From Desulfoluna limicola (GTDB lineage: Bacteria; Desulfobacterota; Desulfobacteria; Desulfobacterales; Desulfolunaceae): 64,000 nt of DNA. The translations under genes were made by a program, and so were the position numbers. The notes beneath the pieces were generated by a model. The model was not told the DNA's origin. It ran no database searches and saw only the letters and a program-made list of their open reading frames with translations. The stretch is taken from assembly GCF_021654575.1 (NCBI RefSeq), contig NZ_AP024488.1, forward strand, positions 310,001-374,000, read 5' to 3'. Position 1 is the stretch's first letter; every line of letters starts with the position of its first letter. This document shows, in pieces, positions 25,695-34,834 of the stretch.

Positions 25695-27392
25695 ATGTTG
25701 CTTCTGAATCCCCAGAAATTCGATCGGAAATATGCGGACGAGAAGACCCGGAATATGATGGCAAAGACCATCGAGTTCCTTGAGAACAAGGGCTTGAAGT
25801 CGCTGAAAAAAGATTGGCACGACAAGACCTGGAACCACGAGTTTGTCGAGTTCATGAAGGAAGAGAAGGTGCTGGGCACCCTCATGACTCCCACCGGGTA
25901 CGGTGCTGAAGATTCTCGTTGGGATACCTTTCGCAACGCAGAGTTTGCCGAAATTTCTGCTTTCTACGGCATTACCTACTGGTACACCTTCCAGGTGAGC
26001 ATGCTGGGCCTCGGGCCCATTTTTCTTGGCGCCAATGAAGAGATGAAGCACAAGACAGCCAAGCTCCTTGAAGAGGGTGGGGTTTTTGCCTTCGGCCTCT
26101 CCGAAAAAGAGCACGGAGCGGACATCTACTCTTCCGACATGATGCTCACCCCCAATGGGGACGGCACGTACAAGGCCAACGGCGATAAGTACTATATCGG
26201 CAACGGCAACGAAGCCTCCCTGGTCTCCACCTTTGCCAAAATGAGCGACACCGGCGAGTATGTCTGGTTTGCCGTGGATTCCAAGCATGAGAACTACGAG
26301 CTTGTTAAAAACACCGTCAACGAGCAGAACTATGTCTCTGAGTACGCCCTCCACGACTACCCCATCACCGAGGGGGATATTCTGGAGAAGGGTGACAAGG
26401 CGTGGGACAACATGCTCAACACCATCAACATCTGCAAGTTCAACCTCGGCTGGGGCTCCATCGGCATGTGTACCCATGCGCTGTACGAAGCCATCGATCA
26501 TGCGGCGGGTCGCTTTGTTTACGGCAAGTACGTCACCGACTTCCCCCATGTGAAGCGTCTCTTTACCGACGGTTACACCCGCCTTGTGGCCATGAAGCTC
26601 TTTGCAGAGCGTGCCCGTGACTACATGAGAAGCGCCTCTGAGACAGATCGTCGCTACCTCCTCTTCAACCCCATGGTAAAGATGAAGGTGACCTGTCAGG
26701 GGGAAGAGGTGATCAACCTCCTCTGGGATGTCATTGCCGCCAAAGGCTTCGAGAAGGAGCCTTTCTTCGAGGTCGCTGCCCACGAGATCCGCATGCTGCC
26801 CAAGCTTGAAGGCACCGTTCACGTGAACATGGCGCTGATCGTCAAATTCATGCAGAACTACTTCTTCAATCCCGGCGAGTTCCCTGAAGTGCCCATGAGA
26901 ACCGACGCGGCAAACGATGACTTCCTCTTCGACCAGGGTCCCACCAAAGGCCTCGGCAAGGTACAGTTCCACGATTACAACATCGCTTACGACAGCGTGG
27001 ATCTCCCCAACGTCAACGTTTTCAAGGAGCAGATCGCCACCTTCAAAGAGTACCTCATGAAGGCATCTCCGGATAAGAACCAGGCCCGTGATATCGATTA
27101 CCTCCTTTCAGTCGGTGATATCTTTACCCTGGTGGCCTACGGCCAGCTGATCCTGGAGGCCAAGCCTCTCTTTGACGTGGAAGACGACCTCATCGAAGAA
27201 ATTTTTGACTTCATGATTCGTGATTTCGCTAAGTTCGCCGTGACACTTCATGGCAAGCCCAGCAACAGCGATGCCCAGAAAGAGTACTGCCTCAAGATGG
27301 TGAAGAGCCCTGTGGCGAACCCCGAGCGCTTCAATAAGATCTGGACCGAGCAGGTATACGCCCTTAAGGGACAGTACAAAATGAACGACTAA
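25695..27392 (+). CDS. Acyl-CoA dehydrogenase family flavoprotein
   Basis: A 565-residue FAD enzyme of the long acyl-CoA dehydrogenase group, which introduces a double bond beside the thioester. Motifs are FAFGLSEKEHGADIYSSDMML in the middle domain and KYYIGNGNEASLVSTFAK after it. The C-terminal helical domain includes GRFVYGKYVTDFPHVKR and GTVHVNMALIVKFMQNYF. The C-terminus beyond residue 400 is longer than in standard 380-residue members. AAGGAGGAGA precedes the ATG at 25695. The substrate is unknown; the divergent TetR-type regulator suggests fatty or branched acyl-CoA use. An intrinsic terminator follows. Confidence 0.9.
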   Translation: MLLLNPQKFDRKYADEKTRNMMAKTIEFLENKGLKSLKKDWHDKTWNHEFVEFMKEEKVLGTLMTPTGYGAEDSRWDTFRNAEFAEISAFYGITYWYTFQVSMLGLGPIFLGANEEMKHKTAKLLEEGGVFAFGLSEKEHGADIYSSDMMLTPNGDGTYKANGDKYYIGNGNEASLVSTFAKMSDTGEYVWFAVDSKHENYELVKNTVNEQNYVSEYALHDYPITEGDILEKGDKAWDNMLNTINICKFNLGWGSIGMCTHALYEAIDHAAGRFVYGKYVTDFPHVKRLFTDGYTRLVAMKLFAERARDYMRSASETDRRYLLFNPMVKMKVTCQGEEVINLLWDVIAAKGFEKEPFFEVAAHEIRMLPKLEGTVHVNMALIVKFMQNYFFNPGEFPEVPMRTDAANDDFLFDQGPTKGLGKVQFHDYNIAYDSVDLPNVNVFKEQIATFKEYLMKASPDKNQARDIDYLLSVGDIFTLVAYGQLILEAKPLFDVEDDLIEEIFDFMIRDFAKFAVTLHGKPSNSDAQKEYCLKMVKSPVANPERFNKIWTEQVYALKGQYKMND

Positions 27393-27438
27393 CTCGTTTA
27401 AAGCCGGGGGGGGACCCGGCTGTAAAATGAGGAACAAT

Positions 27439-27479
27439 ACGAGCGGGCTGTCCACATCGGTGGGCCGCCCGTTTTTTTA
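27439..27479 (+). terminator. Terminator after acyl-CoA dehydrogenase
   Basis: GC-rich stem GGGC...GTGGGCCGCCC, followed by T7. A smaller hairpin AGCCGGG...CCCGGCT lies just upstream at 27401-27422. Confidence 0.85.
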
Positions 27480-27928
27480 TTGTATGGAGGGGTGTGAATG
27501 GTCTCGGACTTGTTGCTTCCGTTGGGCAGATTCACTTGTGGGTTGGGCTTGTGAAAGTCTTGGCACCGAGTCAGGTTGACCCTGGGGAAATGACTCTCCC
27601 GCCTGACCAACGGCGCCGAAACCTCCTCCCATGCCGAACGATTTTGGCCTCAACCATTGCCCTTTGAGGGGGGCGACGGTGAGGTCATAATCCGGACCAC
27701 GTCAGGTTTATGGTTGAGTGCCTGCACGGATGAGGTTCTGGTATCAATGGGAATTGAGGTATAGGGGGATATGGCTTGTGTCATGCATTTCGATTGATAA
27801 TCGGATTAAATTATAATAGAATTTCATCCACAGTTTAACGGAAATACACCTTTCTTTTAGATATGCGGCGACTCGCCCCAACCTCAAAACGGCAGAATTA
27901 CCCTGCCAACCATTCTATGGAGGATATC
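27480..27928. other. Non-coding gap before superoxide reductase
   Basis: No gene is supported. A longer open frame runs upstream of the superoxide reductase start but has no family support. AT-rich sequence at about 27790-27850 is the likely promoter area. Confidence 0.5.
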
Positions 27929-28303
27929 ATGATCGAACGAAACCAGGTTTATAAGTGCTCATTGTGTGGAAATATTGTTGAAGTGCTTGTGGGAAGTGGA
28001 CCGATTCCCGTTTGTTGCGGTCAGGATATGGGGCACCTTACAGAAAATACCGAAGATGCCGCTGTTGAAAAACATGTCCCTGTGGTTGAGAAAATCGCAG
28101 GCGGCTATCGTGTGGTGGTGGGTGAAGTGGCACACCCCATGCTGGACGCCCATTACATTCAGTGGATCGAAGTGCTCGCAGACGGAAAGGTCTACCGTCA
28201 GTATCTCAACCCCGGTGATGCCCCCGAGGCGACCTTTATGATTGATGCCGATAACGTCACCGCCCGTGAGTATTGCAACCTGCACGGCCTCTGGAAAAAA
28301 TAG
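27929..28303 (+). CDS. dfx: Desulfoferrodoxin (superoxide reductase)
   Basis: A 124-residue 2Fe superoxide reductase that reduces superoxide to hydrogen peroxide without forming oxygen, as in anaerobes. Desulforedoxin-type centre I ligands are C10, C13, C29 and C30. Centre II ligands are H49, H69, H75, C116 and H119, with E47-K48 in the EKHVP loop near the active site. GGAGGA lies 6 bases before ATG 27929. The rubredoxin-like gene and a triheme cytochrome follow on the same strand and may donate electrons. Confidence 0.97.
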   Translation: MIERNQVYKCSLCGNIVEVLVGSGPIPVCCGQDMGHLTENTEDAAVEKHVPVVEKIAGGYRVVVGEVAHPMLDAHYIQWIEVLADGKVYRQYLNPGDAPEATFMIDADNVTAREYCNLHGLWKK

Positions 28304-28427
28304 TCACGTCGTGACGTTTGCCTGGATGACGTGACGTGGGCAAGGCCTTCTTACCAGAATACATCTCAACCCAAAGACCGTTTCACTTTGACCCGTGGGT
28401 AAGAGGGGCAAAGCGAAACGGCAATAC

Positions 28428-28451
28428 ACTTTCGAGGTGGCTGACCTCGAT
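28428..28451 (+). repeat. Degenerate hairpin element facing the rubredoxin-like gene
   Basis: Only the hairpin core TTTCGAGGTGGCTGACCTCGA is kept, 24 bases before the rubredoxin-like start. The usual CCGGAGGC terminus is replaced by sequence that contains GGAGGAAG. Confidence 0.55.
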
Positions 28452-28474
28452 CACCATAATATGGAGGAAGAGAG

Positions 28475-28630
28475 ATGGAAAAGAGCTGGAAATGCACGGA
28501 ATGTGGATACGCCGTTAAAGAGAAGGAACCCCCGGAAGAGTGCCCTGCGTGTAAAGAGAAGTGCTCGTTTGTGGACAACATTGATTATACCCAGAACATT
28601 GGTGACAAACGACCCGACGAGCGGATCTGA
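28475..28630 (+). CDS. Rubredoxin-like iron protein
   Basis: A 51-residue protein starting at ATG 28475 with GGAGGAAGAG upstream. Two cysteine pairs, CTECGY at residues 7-12 and CPACKEKC from residue 23, form a rubredoxin or rubrerythrin-tail-type Fe(Cys)4 site. The protein lacks the usual aromatic core of full rubredoxin. Its place between superoxide reductase and a cytochrome suggests an electron carrier in peroxide or superoxide reduction. The domain is clear, the partner inferred. Confidence 0.85.
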   Translation: MEKSWKCTECGYAVKEKEPPEECPACKEKCSFVDNIDYTQNIGDKRPDERI

Positions 28631-28656
28631 TTCGGGGCGGCCGAAATGAGGAATTC

Positions 28657-28998
28657 ATGATGAGAAAGATTGGGACTGCAGTGGCGTTATTGCTACTCGT
28701 GGTTGGGGTGTTCTTTGCCTTTGCCGGGCAGGGGTCGGAGACAATGCTTCTGCCAGTGGAAGGAAAGTATGGGGCCGTTGACCTTCCCCATTGGGATCAC
28801 CAGGAGAGCCTGGGAGACTGCAACGCCTGCCACGGGCTTTTTCCCCAGGAGGCGGGGGCCATTGACCGACTCAAAACGGAGAAGGCTTTAAAGAAGAAGC
28901 AGGTGATGAACAACTGCAGAGGATGTCATCGCTCCATGACCAAGGCCGGTAAGGCAAGTGGGCCCATCAAGTGCTTTGATTGCCACGCAGCCGGATAA
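28657..28998 (+). CDS. Periplasmic triheme cytochrome c (c7-like)
   Basis: A 113-residue secreted cytochrome. A signal peptide (KIGTAVALLLLVVGVFFAFA) is followed by three CxxCH motifs: C55-H59, C87-H91 and C106-H110. H45 and H48 (HWDH) are probable distal ligands. The spacing resembles the class III c3/c7 group of sulfate and metal reducers. Two adjacent ATGs start it, with GAGGAA upstream. It forms a probable operon with the superoxide reductase and rubredoxin-like genes. A strong terminator follows. Confidence 0.92.
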   Translation: MMRKIGTAVALLLLVVGVFFAFAGQGSETMLLPVEGKYGAVDLPHWDHQESLGDCNACHGLFPQEAGAIDRLKTEKALKKKQVMNNCRGCHRSMTKAGKASGPIKCFDCHAAG

Positions 28999-29011
28999 AA
29001 ATGGAAACAGC

Positions 29012-29046
29012 AAAAAACCGCAGTGCATTGCACTGCGGTTTTTTTA
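29012..29046 (+). terminator. Intrinsic terminator after triheme cytochrome
   Basis: Perfect stem AACCGCAGTGCA with its complement, then T7, 14 bases after the stop codon. Confidence 0.95.
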
Positions 29047-29083
29047 TGGGCGAGGAGTCAGGGCGCGGTGTCGGATCTCAAGT

Positions 29084-29264
29084 AGGGGGCTCCGGTCATT
29101 CGGCCAGTCAAATGGCTTCGTGTGGGCCTAAGCGAATGTGGTTAACCCAGGAACGAGGAGGAAATCACATCCGCATTTAAAGTGGAATTCATTCAAGAAC
29201 AATTTTTAAGACCTGTTTGTTGAACTTTTTAAAAGTTTAGCCCCCGGCAGGGCCGCCGGAGGCA
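29084..29264 (+). repeat. Hairpin elements (degenerate plus AAACTTTT subtype) facing the bd-like operon
   Basis: At 29084-29180 a degenerate copy holds GCGAATGTGG, CCAGGAACGAGGAGG and CACATCCGC. At 29210-29264 a clear AAACTTTT-type copy has ACTTTTTAAAAGTTTAGCCC, GGCAGGGCC and the terminus GCCGGAGGC, ending 50 bases before the 29314 gene. The latter is nearly identical to 13815-13870. Confidence 0.82.
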
Positions 29265-29313
29265 CAAGCTGAATAGTTACCACTGCTTTTTACTTTCTTG
29301 CGACGAGGGATAA

Positions 29314-30315
29314 ATGATGGCGTTTGACAGCCTGCATGCAGGAGGGGTGGCACTGCCGGTGTCGCCCTGGATTGTGAAAGGTCTTCACATGGTGACGCTT
29401 ACCACCCATGTGGCGGTGATGAACATTCTTTTGGGCACTGCCCTGCTCTATGCGGTGGGGCTTTATGTGGGTGGGGATAAGGGTGCGACGGCTCCAAAGC
29501 TGCCCATCTGGATGGCCTTTACCATTAACACCGGGGTTGCGCCGCTGCTCTTTTGCCAGGCCCTTCTGGCGCACTACATTTACACCAGCTCCATCCTCAT
29601 CGCCGGGTGGTGGCTTGGCGCCGTCTTCATTCTCATAGCGGCTTATTATCTTTCGTACCTTGCCACCTCTGCAGAGGCCGTTGTCAGTACCAGGCGCCTG
29701 GCAGCCACAGCCATCGCTCTTCTTCTGCTTTTTGTCTCCTTTATTTTTGTCTGCAATATCGATCTCATGACACACCCGGTCCGATGGAACCGGTATTTTG
29801 ACTCTCCCCACGGTTGGCTTCTCTTTACCGGAGGGGCGGATACCCTGCTTCGATGGGCCCATGTGGTTCTGGCGGCACTTTTTCATGCCCTTCTTCTGGG
29901 AAGAATCCTTGGTAAGGCCGATTGGCTGGCCGGGAAAAAGGGGCGCTGGCTGGGGGGGAGTTTTCTGCTTTTTCTTTTTGCCACCGGTATCGCACACCAC
30001 GGGCTTTTGCCTGCAACGGTAAAACACATGGCTGGGGATGGCATCCTTGACCTGACCTTGCTCATCATCTCCGCTGGGGTGCTTGCTCTCGTGTATGTCA
30101 GCGGGCGTTTAAAACTCGCCGGTTTATGGGCTTGCAGTAATCTCACTCTGATGATCCTTTTCAGGGAGGACATCCGGAGCGGGTTTCTGGCACCGGTTAC
30201 CAACACGGGCCCCGCCGACTACGGATCGTTTACCATGTTTGTTCTCTCTCTTGTTCTGGGAGGTGCTGCCCTTGGTTACATGGTTTCCCTTCTCCGAAAA
30301 GGAGGTGGCGCATGA
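29314..30315 (+). CDS. Polytopic membrane subunit of cytochrome bd-like complex
   Basis: A 333-residue protein with about nine membrane helices and no heme c motif. Its first helices contain LHMVTLTTHVAVMNILLG, where histidines stand like the axial-ligand histidine in the first helix of CydA. A second feature is LFREDIRSGFLAPVTNTGP near the C-terminus. GAGGG precedes two adjacent ATGs. It overlaps the next gene by 4 bases (ATGA), so the two products probably form one complex. I infer a second membrane subunit related to the bd oxidase superfamily, with moderate confidence. A NapC or Nrf-type anchor is less likely because no CxxCH is present. Confidence 0.65.
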   Translation: MMAFDSLHAGGVALPVSPWIVKGLHMVTLTTHVAVMNILLGTALLYAVGLYVGGDKGATAPKLPIWMAFTINTGVAPLLFCQALLAHYIYTSSILIAGWWLGAVFILIAAYYLSYLATSAEAVVSTRRLAATAIALLLLFVSFIFVCNIDLMTHPVRWNRYFDSPHGWLLFTGGADTLLRWAHVVLAALFHALLLGRILGKADWLAGKKGRWLGGSFLLFLFATGIAHHGLLPATVKHMAGDGILDLTLLIISAGVLALVYVSGRLKLAGLWACSNLTLMILFREDIRSGFLAPVTNTGPADYGSFTMFVLSLVLGGAALGYMVSLLRKGGGA

Positions 30316-32705
30316 CTTACCCTGTACTGGATTTTTTTCAAGGGGGGGGCGGACTCCTCATCGCAGTCATCGCCGTGGTGCATGTCTATGTGGCCCATTT
30401 TGCGGTTGGGGGAGGGCTCTTTCTGGTCCTTACGGAAGCAAGGGCCCGGAAAAAGAAAAGCGAGGCAATGCTTCGTTATGCAAAGCAAAGCACCCTGTTT
30501 TTTCTCCTTTTGACCATGGTCTTCGGGGGGCTCACCGGGGTGGGGATCTGGTTTACCATCGGCATCGTCAGCCCCGAGGCCACAGCAAAACTGATTGAAA
30601 CCTTTCTGTTTGCCTGGGCGGCGGAATGGGTTTTCTTCTCTGTGGAGATCACGGCCCTTCTCGTTTACTGGTACCGGTTTGATACCATGCGCCCTGCCGA
30701 TCACATCCGGGTGGGGTGGATCTATTTTGCCTCGGCCTGGCTCTCGCTTTTCATCATCAACGGTGTGATCAGTTTTATGCTGACCCCCGGTTCGTGGCTT
30801 GAAACCGGACAATTTTACGACGCCTTCTTTAATCCGGGCTTCTGGCCGTCCGTGGTGTTCCGAACGGCTATTGCCATTTGGGCCGCAGGGCTCTTTGGGT
30901 TTGTAACCGTCGCTTTCTCAAAGGAGGCGGATGTGAGGGAAGGCATGCGGCGGTTCTATACGCTCTGGGTGGTTGGCATGGGGCTGGCTGTTCTTGCGGT
31001 GGGGAGGGTCTATCTTGTATCGGTGCCGGAGTTTCATCTGGCCGGACACTATGAATCTGCGGCCACAGTCTCTCAGCTTGTCTCCGGTTTTACCGGGGTT
31101 ACCCTGGGAATCATGGTGCTGGCCACGTTCATGGGGTTTTTGAGATCTCAAAAGGCGGGGATAGTGTTGGCTGTGGTTGTGCTGGCAGCGGGACTCCTTC
31201 ACATGGGGCTTTTTGAAATGGTGAGGGAGCATGCCCGAAAACCGTGGATTATCACCGGGGTGCTTTACGCCAACAGTATTTCCTCTGACGAGGCTGATGA
31301 ATTGAACAGCCAGGGGCTTCGCAGCCGCTCTCCCTGGCTGGCGGATGAGCATCTCACCGGCCGAAACCTGTTCAAGACGCAGTGCCTCTCCTGTCATAGT
31401 GTAGACGGTCCCATCAACGACATCATGCCCCTCACCGCCCGATACACCCCTGAAGGGCTTGAGCAGGCCCTGGCAGGTCAGGGGCAGCTTCATGGTTATA
31501 TGCCGCCTTTCTTCGGAGACGACATCGAACGGCGCATGTTATCCCAGTGGCTTACCGATGGGCTTCATGGAAAAAAAACGGTTGAGGTCGATGAAATGCC
31601 CGGGGCAACGATTGAGTCCGTTCAGACCAGAAAAAAACCGGTTCTTCTGGCGTGGCGAAACACCATCGGCAGTGCGAGGCTTCACAGCCCGCTCTTTACT
31701 GCCGGAGGCCCGGTGACGCAACGTATTCAAGCTTCATTGGTGCGAAAGGGCGAGTTTCCGGAAATCGTGTTGGATGGCTCGGAGGTACACGTGACATCAT
31801 CCGGAAAAACATTCCCCATGACCTTTGATGATGACAAGGGGGGGTGGGCAATAGAGGCCGCTCGGGGTACCCTTGACGACCGGTGCGTCGTGACGGGAAC
31901 CGAAGGGGGCGAGGTGCTTAATCAGGTTGTCCTTCCACCTGAGCCCCAAGCCACCCAGGGGTGTTTTAACTGCCATGGCGGGCTACCTGTTTCATCGGGC
32001 ATCGGTGAAACCACCGCCAGGAATATCCTTGCCTCCCACGATAAGAACAGCGGTACCACCCTTGCCGAGAAGGCCTCCGGGGGGGATACCGTTATATGTA
32101 CCCAGTGCCATACCGGAAACCGGCCGTCGCCATCCGCCGCCCTCCACGGCTGGCACAACATCTATATGGCCGATAAAGATGAAACATCCTGTCGCCTCTG
32201 CCACAGCAGCGGCCCAGCTCATGCCCCGGAGTTCTTCTCGGGGCGGCACAGGAAAAACCTGAACTGCACCGATTGCCATGGCACAATGACGCTCCATGCG
32301 GCCAGGCTCTTGAAGCCCTTCACCGTTCCGGAAGTGACACGCCTGAAAAAGCCCCTTGGAAAAAACGCGGACACCGCCGTCGCCCGGGAACCCTACACCC
32401 AGCTTCCCAACTGTCTCTCTTGTCACCAAGACTTTCAGCCGTCGACGGCGGGAAGCTCTGCCACCATGACAGTGACCCCCGAGGAACGGTTCAGCGCCAT
32501 GAAAGACGACATGGAGGCCTTGGCCTGTACGGCCTGCCATGGCAGAGCCCATGAATTGGTTCCGGCAACCCGCATAGGCATCAATGATCTGAGCCAGGCC
32601 TATATGGGGCAGCCAGGTGTCATGGGCTCCGTGACATGCACCGCCTGTCACGACGAAGAAAAAGAAGACGAAGGCCACCATATGGGCATGCTGAAAAATC
32701 GGTAA
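30312..32705 (+). CDS. CydA-like membrane protein fused to octaheme cytochrome c
   Basis: A 797-residue protein. Residues 1-315 hold about eight or nine helices related to cytochrome bd subunit I: HVYVAHFAVGGGLFL (helix 1 histidines), FAWAAEWVFFSVEITALLVYWYRFD (acidic residues like CydA E99/E107), and EHARKPWIITGVLYAN, which aligns with the GRQPW-type motif. The rest is periplasmic with eight CxxCH motifs: C358, C551, C596, C627, C652, C701, C739 and C776 (first cysteines). C358 lies in a mono-heme cytochrome c domain; the last seven are clustered multiheme type. A beta-rich stretch of about 110 residues (440-545) separates them. Members of the bd superfamily with c-type domains are known; this octaheme arrangement is unusual. 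It could oxidise quinol or cytochrome c and reduce oxygen, nitric oxide or another acceptor; none is proven. Confidence 0.8.
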   Translation: MTYPVLDFFQGGGGLLIAVIAVVHVYVAHFAVGGGLFLVLTEARARKKKSEAMLRYAKQSTLFFLLLTMVFGGLTGVGIWFTIGIVSPEATAKLIETFLFAWAAEWVFFSVEITALLVYWYRFDTMRPADHIRVGWIYFASAWLSLFIINGVISFMLTPGSWLETGQFYDAFFNPGFWPSVVFRTAIAIWAAGLFGFVTVAFSKEADVREGMRRFYTLWVVGMGLAVLAVGRVYLVSVPEFHLAGHYESAATVSQLVSGFTGVTLGIMVLATFMGFLRSQKAGIVLAVVVLAAGLLHMGLFEMVREHARKPWIITGVLYANSISSDEADELNSQGLRSRSPWLADEHLTGRNLFKTQCLSCHSVDGPINDIMPLTARYTPEGLEQALAGQGQLHGYMPPFFGDDIERRMLSQWLTDGLHGKKTVEVDEMPGATIESVQTRKKPVLLAWRNTIGSARLHSPLFTAGGPVTQRIQASLVRKGEFPEIVLDGSEVHVTSSGKTFPMTFDDDKGGWAIEAARGTLDDRCVVTGTEGGEVLNQVVLPPEPQATQGCFNCHGGLPVSSGIGETTARNILASHDKNSGTTLAEKASGGDTVICTQCHTGNRPSPSAALHGWHNIYMADKDETSCRLCHSSGPAHAPEFFSGRHRKNLNCTDCHGTMTLHAARLLKPFTVPEVTRLKKPLGKNADTAVAREPYTQLPNCLSCHQDFQPSTAGSSATMTVTPEERFSAMKDDMEALACTACHGRAHELVPATRIGINDLSQAYMGQPGVMGSVTCTACHDEEKEDEGHHMGMLKNR

Positions 32706-32720
32706 AGCTTGAAAAAGCGT

Positions 32721-32802
32721 GCCTCCGGCGGCAAGGTGAGCCACCTTGAGAGCTGGTTACGGATGTAAGTTGTCCCTCGTTCCTCGGGTCAAATTACATC
32801 CG
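32721..32802 (-). repeat. GCCTCC-terminated hairpin element, copy 10 (facing bd-like operon stop)
   Basis: GCCTCCGGCGG, then CAAGGTG-N3-CACCTTG, then GGATGTAA ... TTACATCC arms around CCCTCGTTCCTCGGG. The outer arms differ from other copies (GGATGTAA in place of GCGAATG) but still pair with each other. Confidence 0.85.
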
Positions 32803-33132
32803 TTTTTTATGGTTTGTGCGGGTACTGGGGAGCTCTCTGTAAATATATGAATAAACAGCATGATTGAATCCATTGGGTGGTTGTGTCGTGCCGGTAACCC
32901 CCGAATGTGTGACGCACGCGAAGGAACGTCACACATCGTGCGAATGCGGGCGCGAGGGACGCTGAAAGGTGAGGCCCTTCTCGCATTCGCCATAGGGTTT
33001 CGAGGTGCCCCACCTCGCCGCCGGAGGCTGCAACCTTGAAAAAAAGATGTAACGTTTTTTTGAAAAATGGCTCTCAAAGGGGAGTTGTGAATAAATTATA
33101 CTTACATTGAATTGATAATCAGGAGACCGATA
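32803..33132. other. Non-coding gap before CoA-disulfide reductase
   Basis: No gene is seen. It is largely made up of hairpin element copy 11 and AT-rich sequence from 33045 on, where the promoter of the next gene is expected. Confidence 0.5.
32902..33028 (+). repeat. GCCTCC-terminated hairpin element, copy 11
   Basis: Holds CGAATGCGGGCGCGAGGGACGC..., GCATTCGC, the hairpin CGAGGTG-N3-CACCTCG and the terminus CCGCCGGAGGC. It ends 105 bases before the CoA-disulfide reductase start. The distal part (GAATGTGTGACGC ... GTCACACATCG) is a further inverted repeat. Confidence 0.82.
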
Positions 33133-34788
33133 ATGAGTAAAATTGTGATTGTTGGGGGGGTTGCAGGTGGCGCCACGGCGGCAGCGAGGGCAAGGCGTCT
33201 CAACGAAGATGCGGAAATTATCCTTTTTGAGAGGGGCGAGTATATCTCCTTTGCCAACTGCGGGCTCCCTTATTATATCGGCGGGGTGATCACAGAGCGG
33301 GACGCGCTTCTGGTGACCACAGAGGAGTCCTTTACCAAACGGTACAATGTAGACATCCGCAGCATGACCGAGGTGATGGGGATTGATCGGGAGAAAAAGG
33401 AGGTGGAGATTCGGGACGTGAGGACCGGTAAGACCGCAACGGAAAGCTATGACCGCCTGATCCTTTCCCCCGGAGCCGAACCCTTCAGGCCGCCCATCAA
33501 GGGGATCGATCTTCCCGGCGTCTTTACCCTTCGGAATATTCCCGATACCGATCGCATCAAACGCTATGTGGATGCAAAAGCTCCCAAGACCGCACTTGTG
33601 GCCGGGGCCGGGTTTATCGGCCTTGAGATGGCTGAAAACTTGGTTGAGCGAGGCGTTGCCACCACCGTGGTGGAGCTTTCCGATCAGATCATGCCCCCTC
33701 TGGATGTGGAGATGGCCGCAGCCGTAGAAACCCATGTGAAAAGCAAGGGCACCACCGTTCTTACGTCTACTTCCGTTCAGGGCATCGAAGAGGCCGATGG
33801 GGCCTATGAGGTCCTTCTGCAGAACGGAAATGGCCCCGAAACAAGGCGTTTCGACCTGGTGCTTCTGGCCACCGGTGTTCGTCCCGAAGCGAGCCTTGCT
33901 GCCTCTGCCGGCCTTGATATGTCGGACAAAGGCGGGGTACGCGTGGATGCATGCATGGCTACGTCCGATCCTTCTGTTCTTGCCACCGGTGATGCCGTGG
34001 CCACCCTTGATTTTGTCTCCGGCTCTGAAATGGTGATTCCCCTGGCCGGTCCCGCCAACAGGCAGGGCCGTATCGCAGCGGACAATGCCTCTGGCCGACG
34101 ATCCGTCTACAAAGGGACCCTGGGTACCTCCATTGCCAAGATTTTTGACGTGAACGCCGCCTCCACCGGTATGAGCGAGAAGCGCCTCAAGGCTGCCGGG
34201 ATTCCTTACAAAGCAAGCTGGACCCACTCCGGCTCCCATGCGGGCTACTATCCCGGCGCCGAGATGATGGCCATTAAAATCCTCTTCGCCCCCAACGACG
34301 GCAAACTCCTGGGCGCTCAGATCGTGGGCGGCAAAGGGGTGGACAAGCGCACCGATGTCCTGGCCACGGCCATCAAAGCGGGCATGACTGTTTTTGACCT
34401 TCAGGAACTCGAGCTCGCCTACGCGCCTCCCTTTTCTTCCGCCAAAGATCCGGTGAACATCGCAGGCTACGTGGCCGGCAACATCCTCATGGGTGACGTG
34501 GAGATGGTGAACTACGAAGAGACCCTTGACGCGGACCTTGAAAATGACCTCATCCTCGATGTGCGTACCGCAGAGGAAATCGAGGAACACGGCACCCTGG
34601 ACCACGTGCTCCACATCCCCGTGGATGAGCTCCGCACCCGATACGCTGAGATTGATTCCTCCAAGCGGGTCCTGGTTCTCTGCGCCATCGGTCTGCGCGG
34701 CTACCTCGGTTACCGGATACTTAAACATCGGGGCTTTGATGTGAAAGCTGTTGCCGGCGGGTATGCGACGTTGAGGCATATGAGATAA
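33133..34788 (+). CDS. CoA-disulfide / persulfide reductase with rhodanese domain
   Basis: A flavoprotein of 551 residues. The FAD motif VIVGGVAGGATAAARARRL opens it, and the single active-site cysteine is C43 in FANCGLPYYIG, as in CoA-disulfide reductases. The NAD(P)H motif is ALVAGAGFIGLEMAENL. A C-terminal rhodanese domain (about residues 455-551) has LILDVRTAEEIEEHG and the catalytic cysteine in VLCAIGLRGYLG. Fusions of this type reduce CoA persulfides or disulfides with NADH. AGGAGA lies 7 bases before ATG 33133. The role in sulfur or thiol redox control fits the neighbouring superoxide reductase region. Confidence 0.93.
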   Translation: MSKIVIVGGVAGGATAAARARRLNEDAEIILFERGEYISFANCGLPYYIGGVITERDALLVTTEESFTKRYNVDIRSMTEVMGIDREKKEVEIRDVRTGKTATESYDRLILSPGAEPFRPPIKGIDLPGVFTLRNIPDTDRIKRYVDAKAPKTALVAGAGFIGLEMAENLVERGVATTVVELSDQIMPPLDVEMAAAVETHVKSKGTTVLTSTSVQGIEEADGAYEVLLQNGNGPETRRFDLVLLATGVRPEASLAASAGLDMSDKGGVRVDACMATSDPSVLATGDAVATLDFVSGSEMVIPLAGPANRQGRIAADNASGRRSVYKGTLGTSIAKIFDVNAASTGMSEKRLKAAGIPYKASWTHSGSHAGYYPGAEMMAIKILFAPNDGKLLGAQIVGGKGVDKRTDVLATAIKAGMTVFDLQELELAYAPPFSSAKDPVNIAGYVAGNILMGDVEMVNYEETLDADLENDLILDVRTAEEIEEHGTLDHVLHIPVDELRTRYAEIDSSKRVLVLCAIGLRGYLGYRILKHRGFDVKAVAGGYATLRHMR

Positions 34789-34834
34789 ATAAAGTCTCCG
34801 ATGGCTCGGTGAAGATTCCCTGCTCCACAGGCTA

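Noticed and set aside
32929-34779. 616-codon minus-strand frame opposite CoA-disulfide reductase
   Set aside because: Antisense shadow; the plus strand holds the FAD, active-site Cys and rhodanese motifs.
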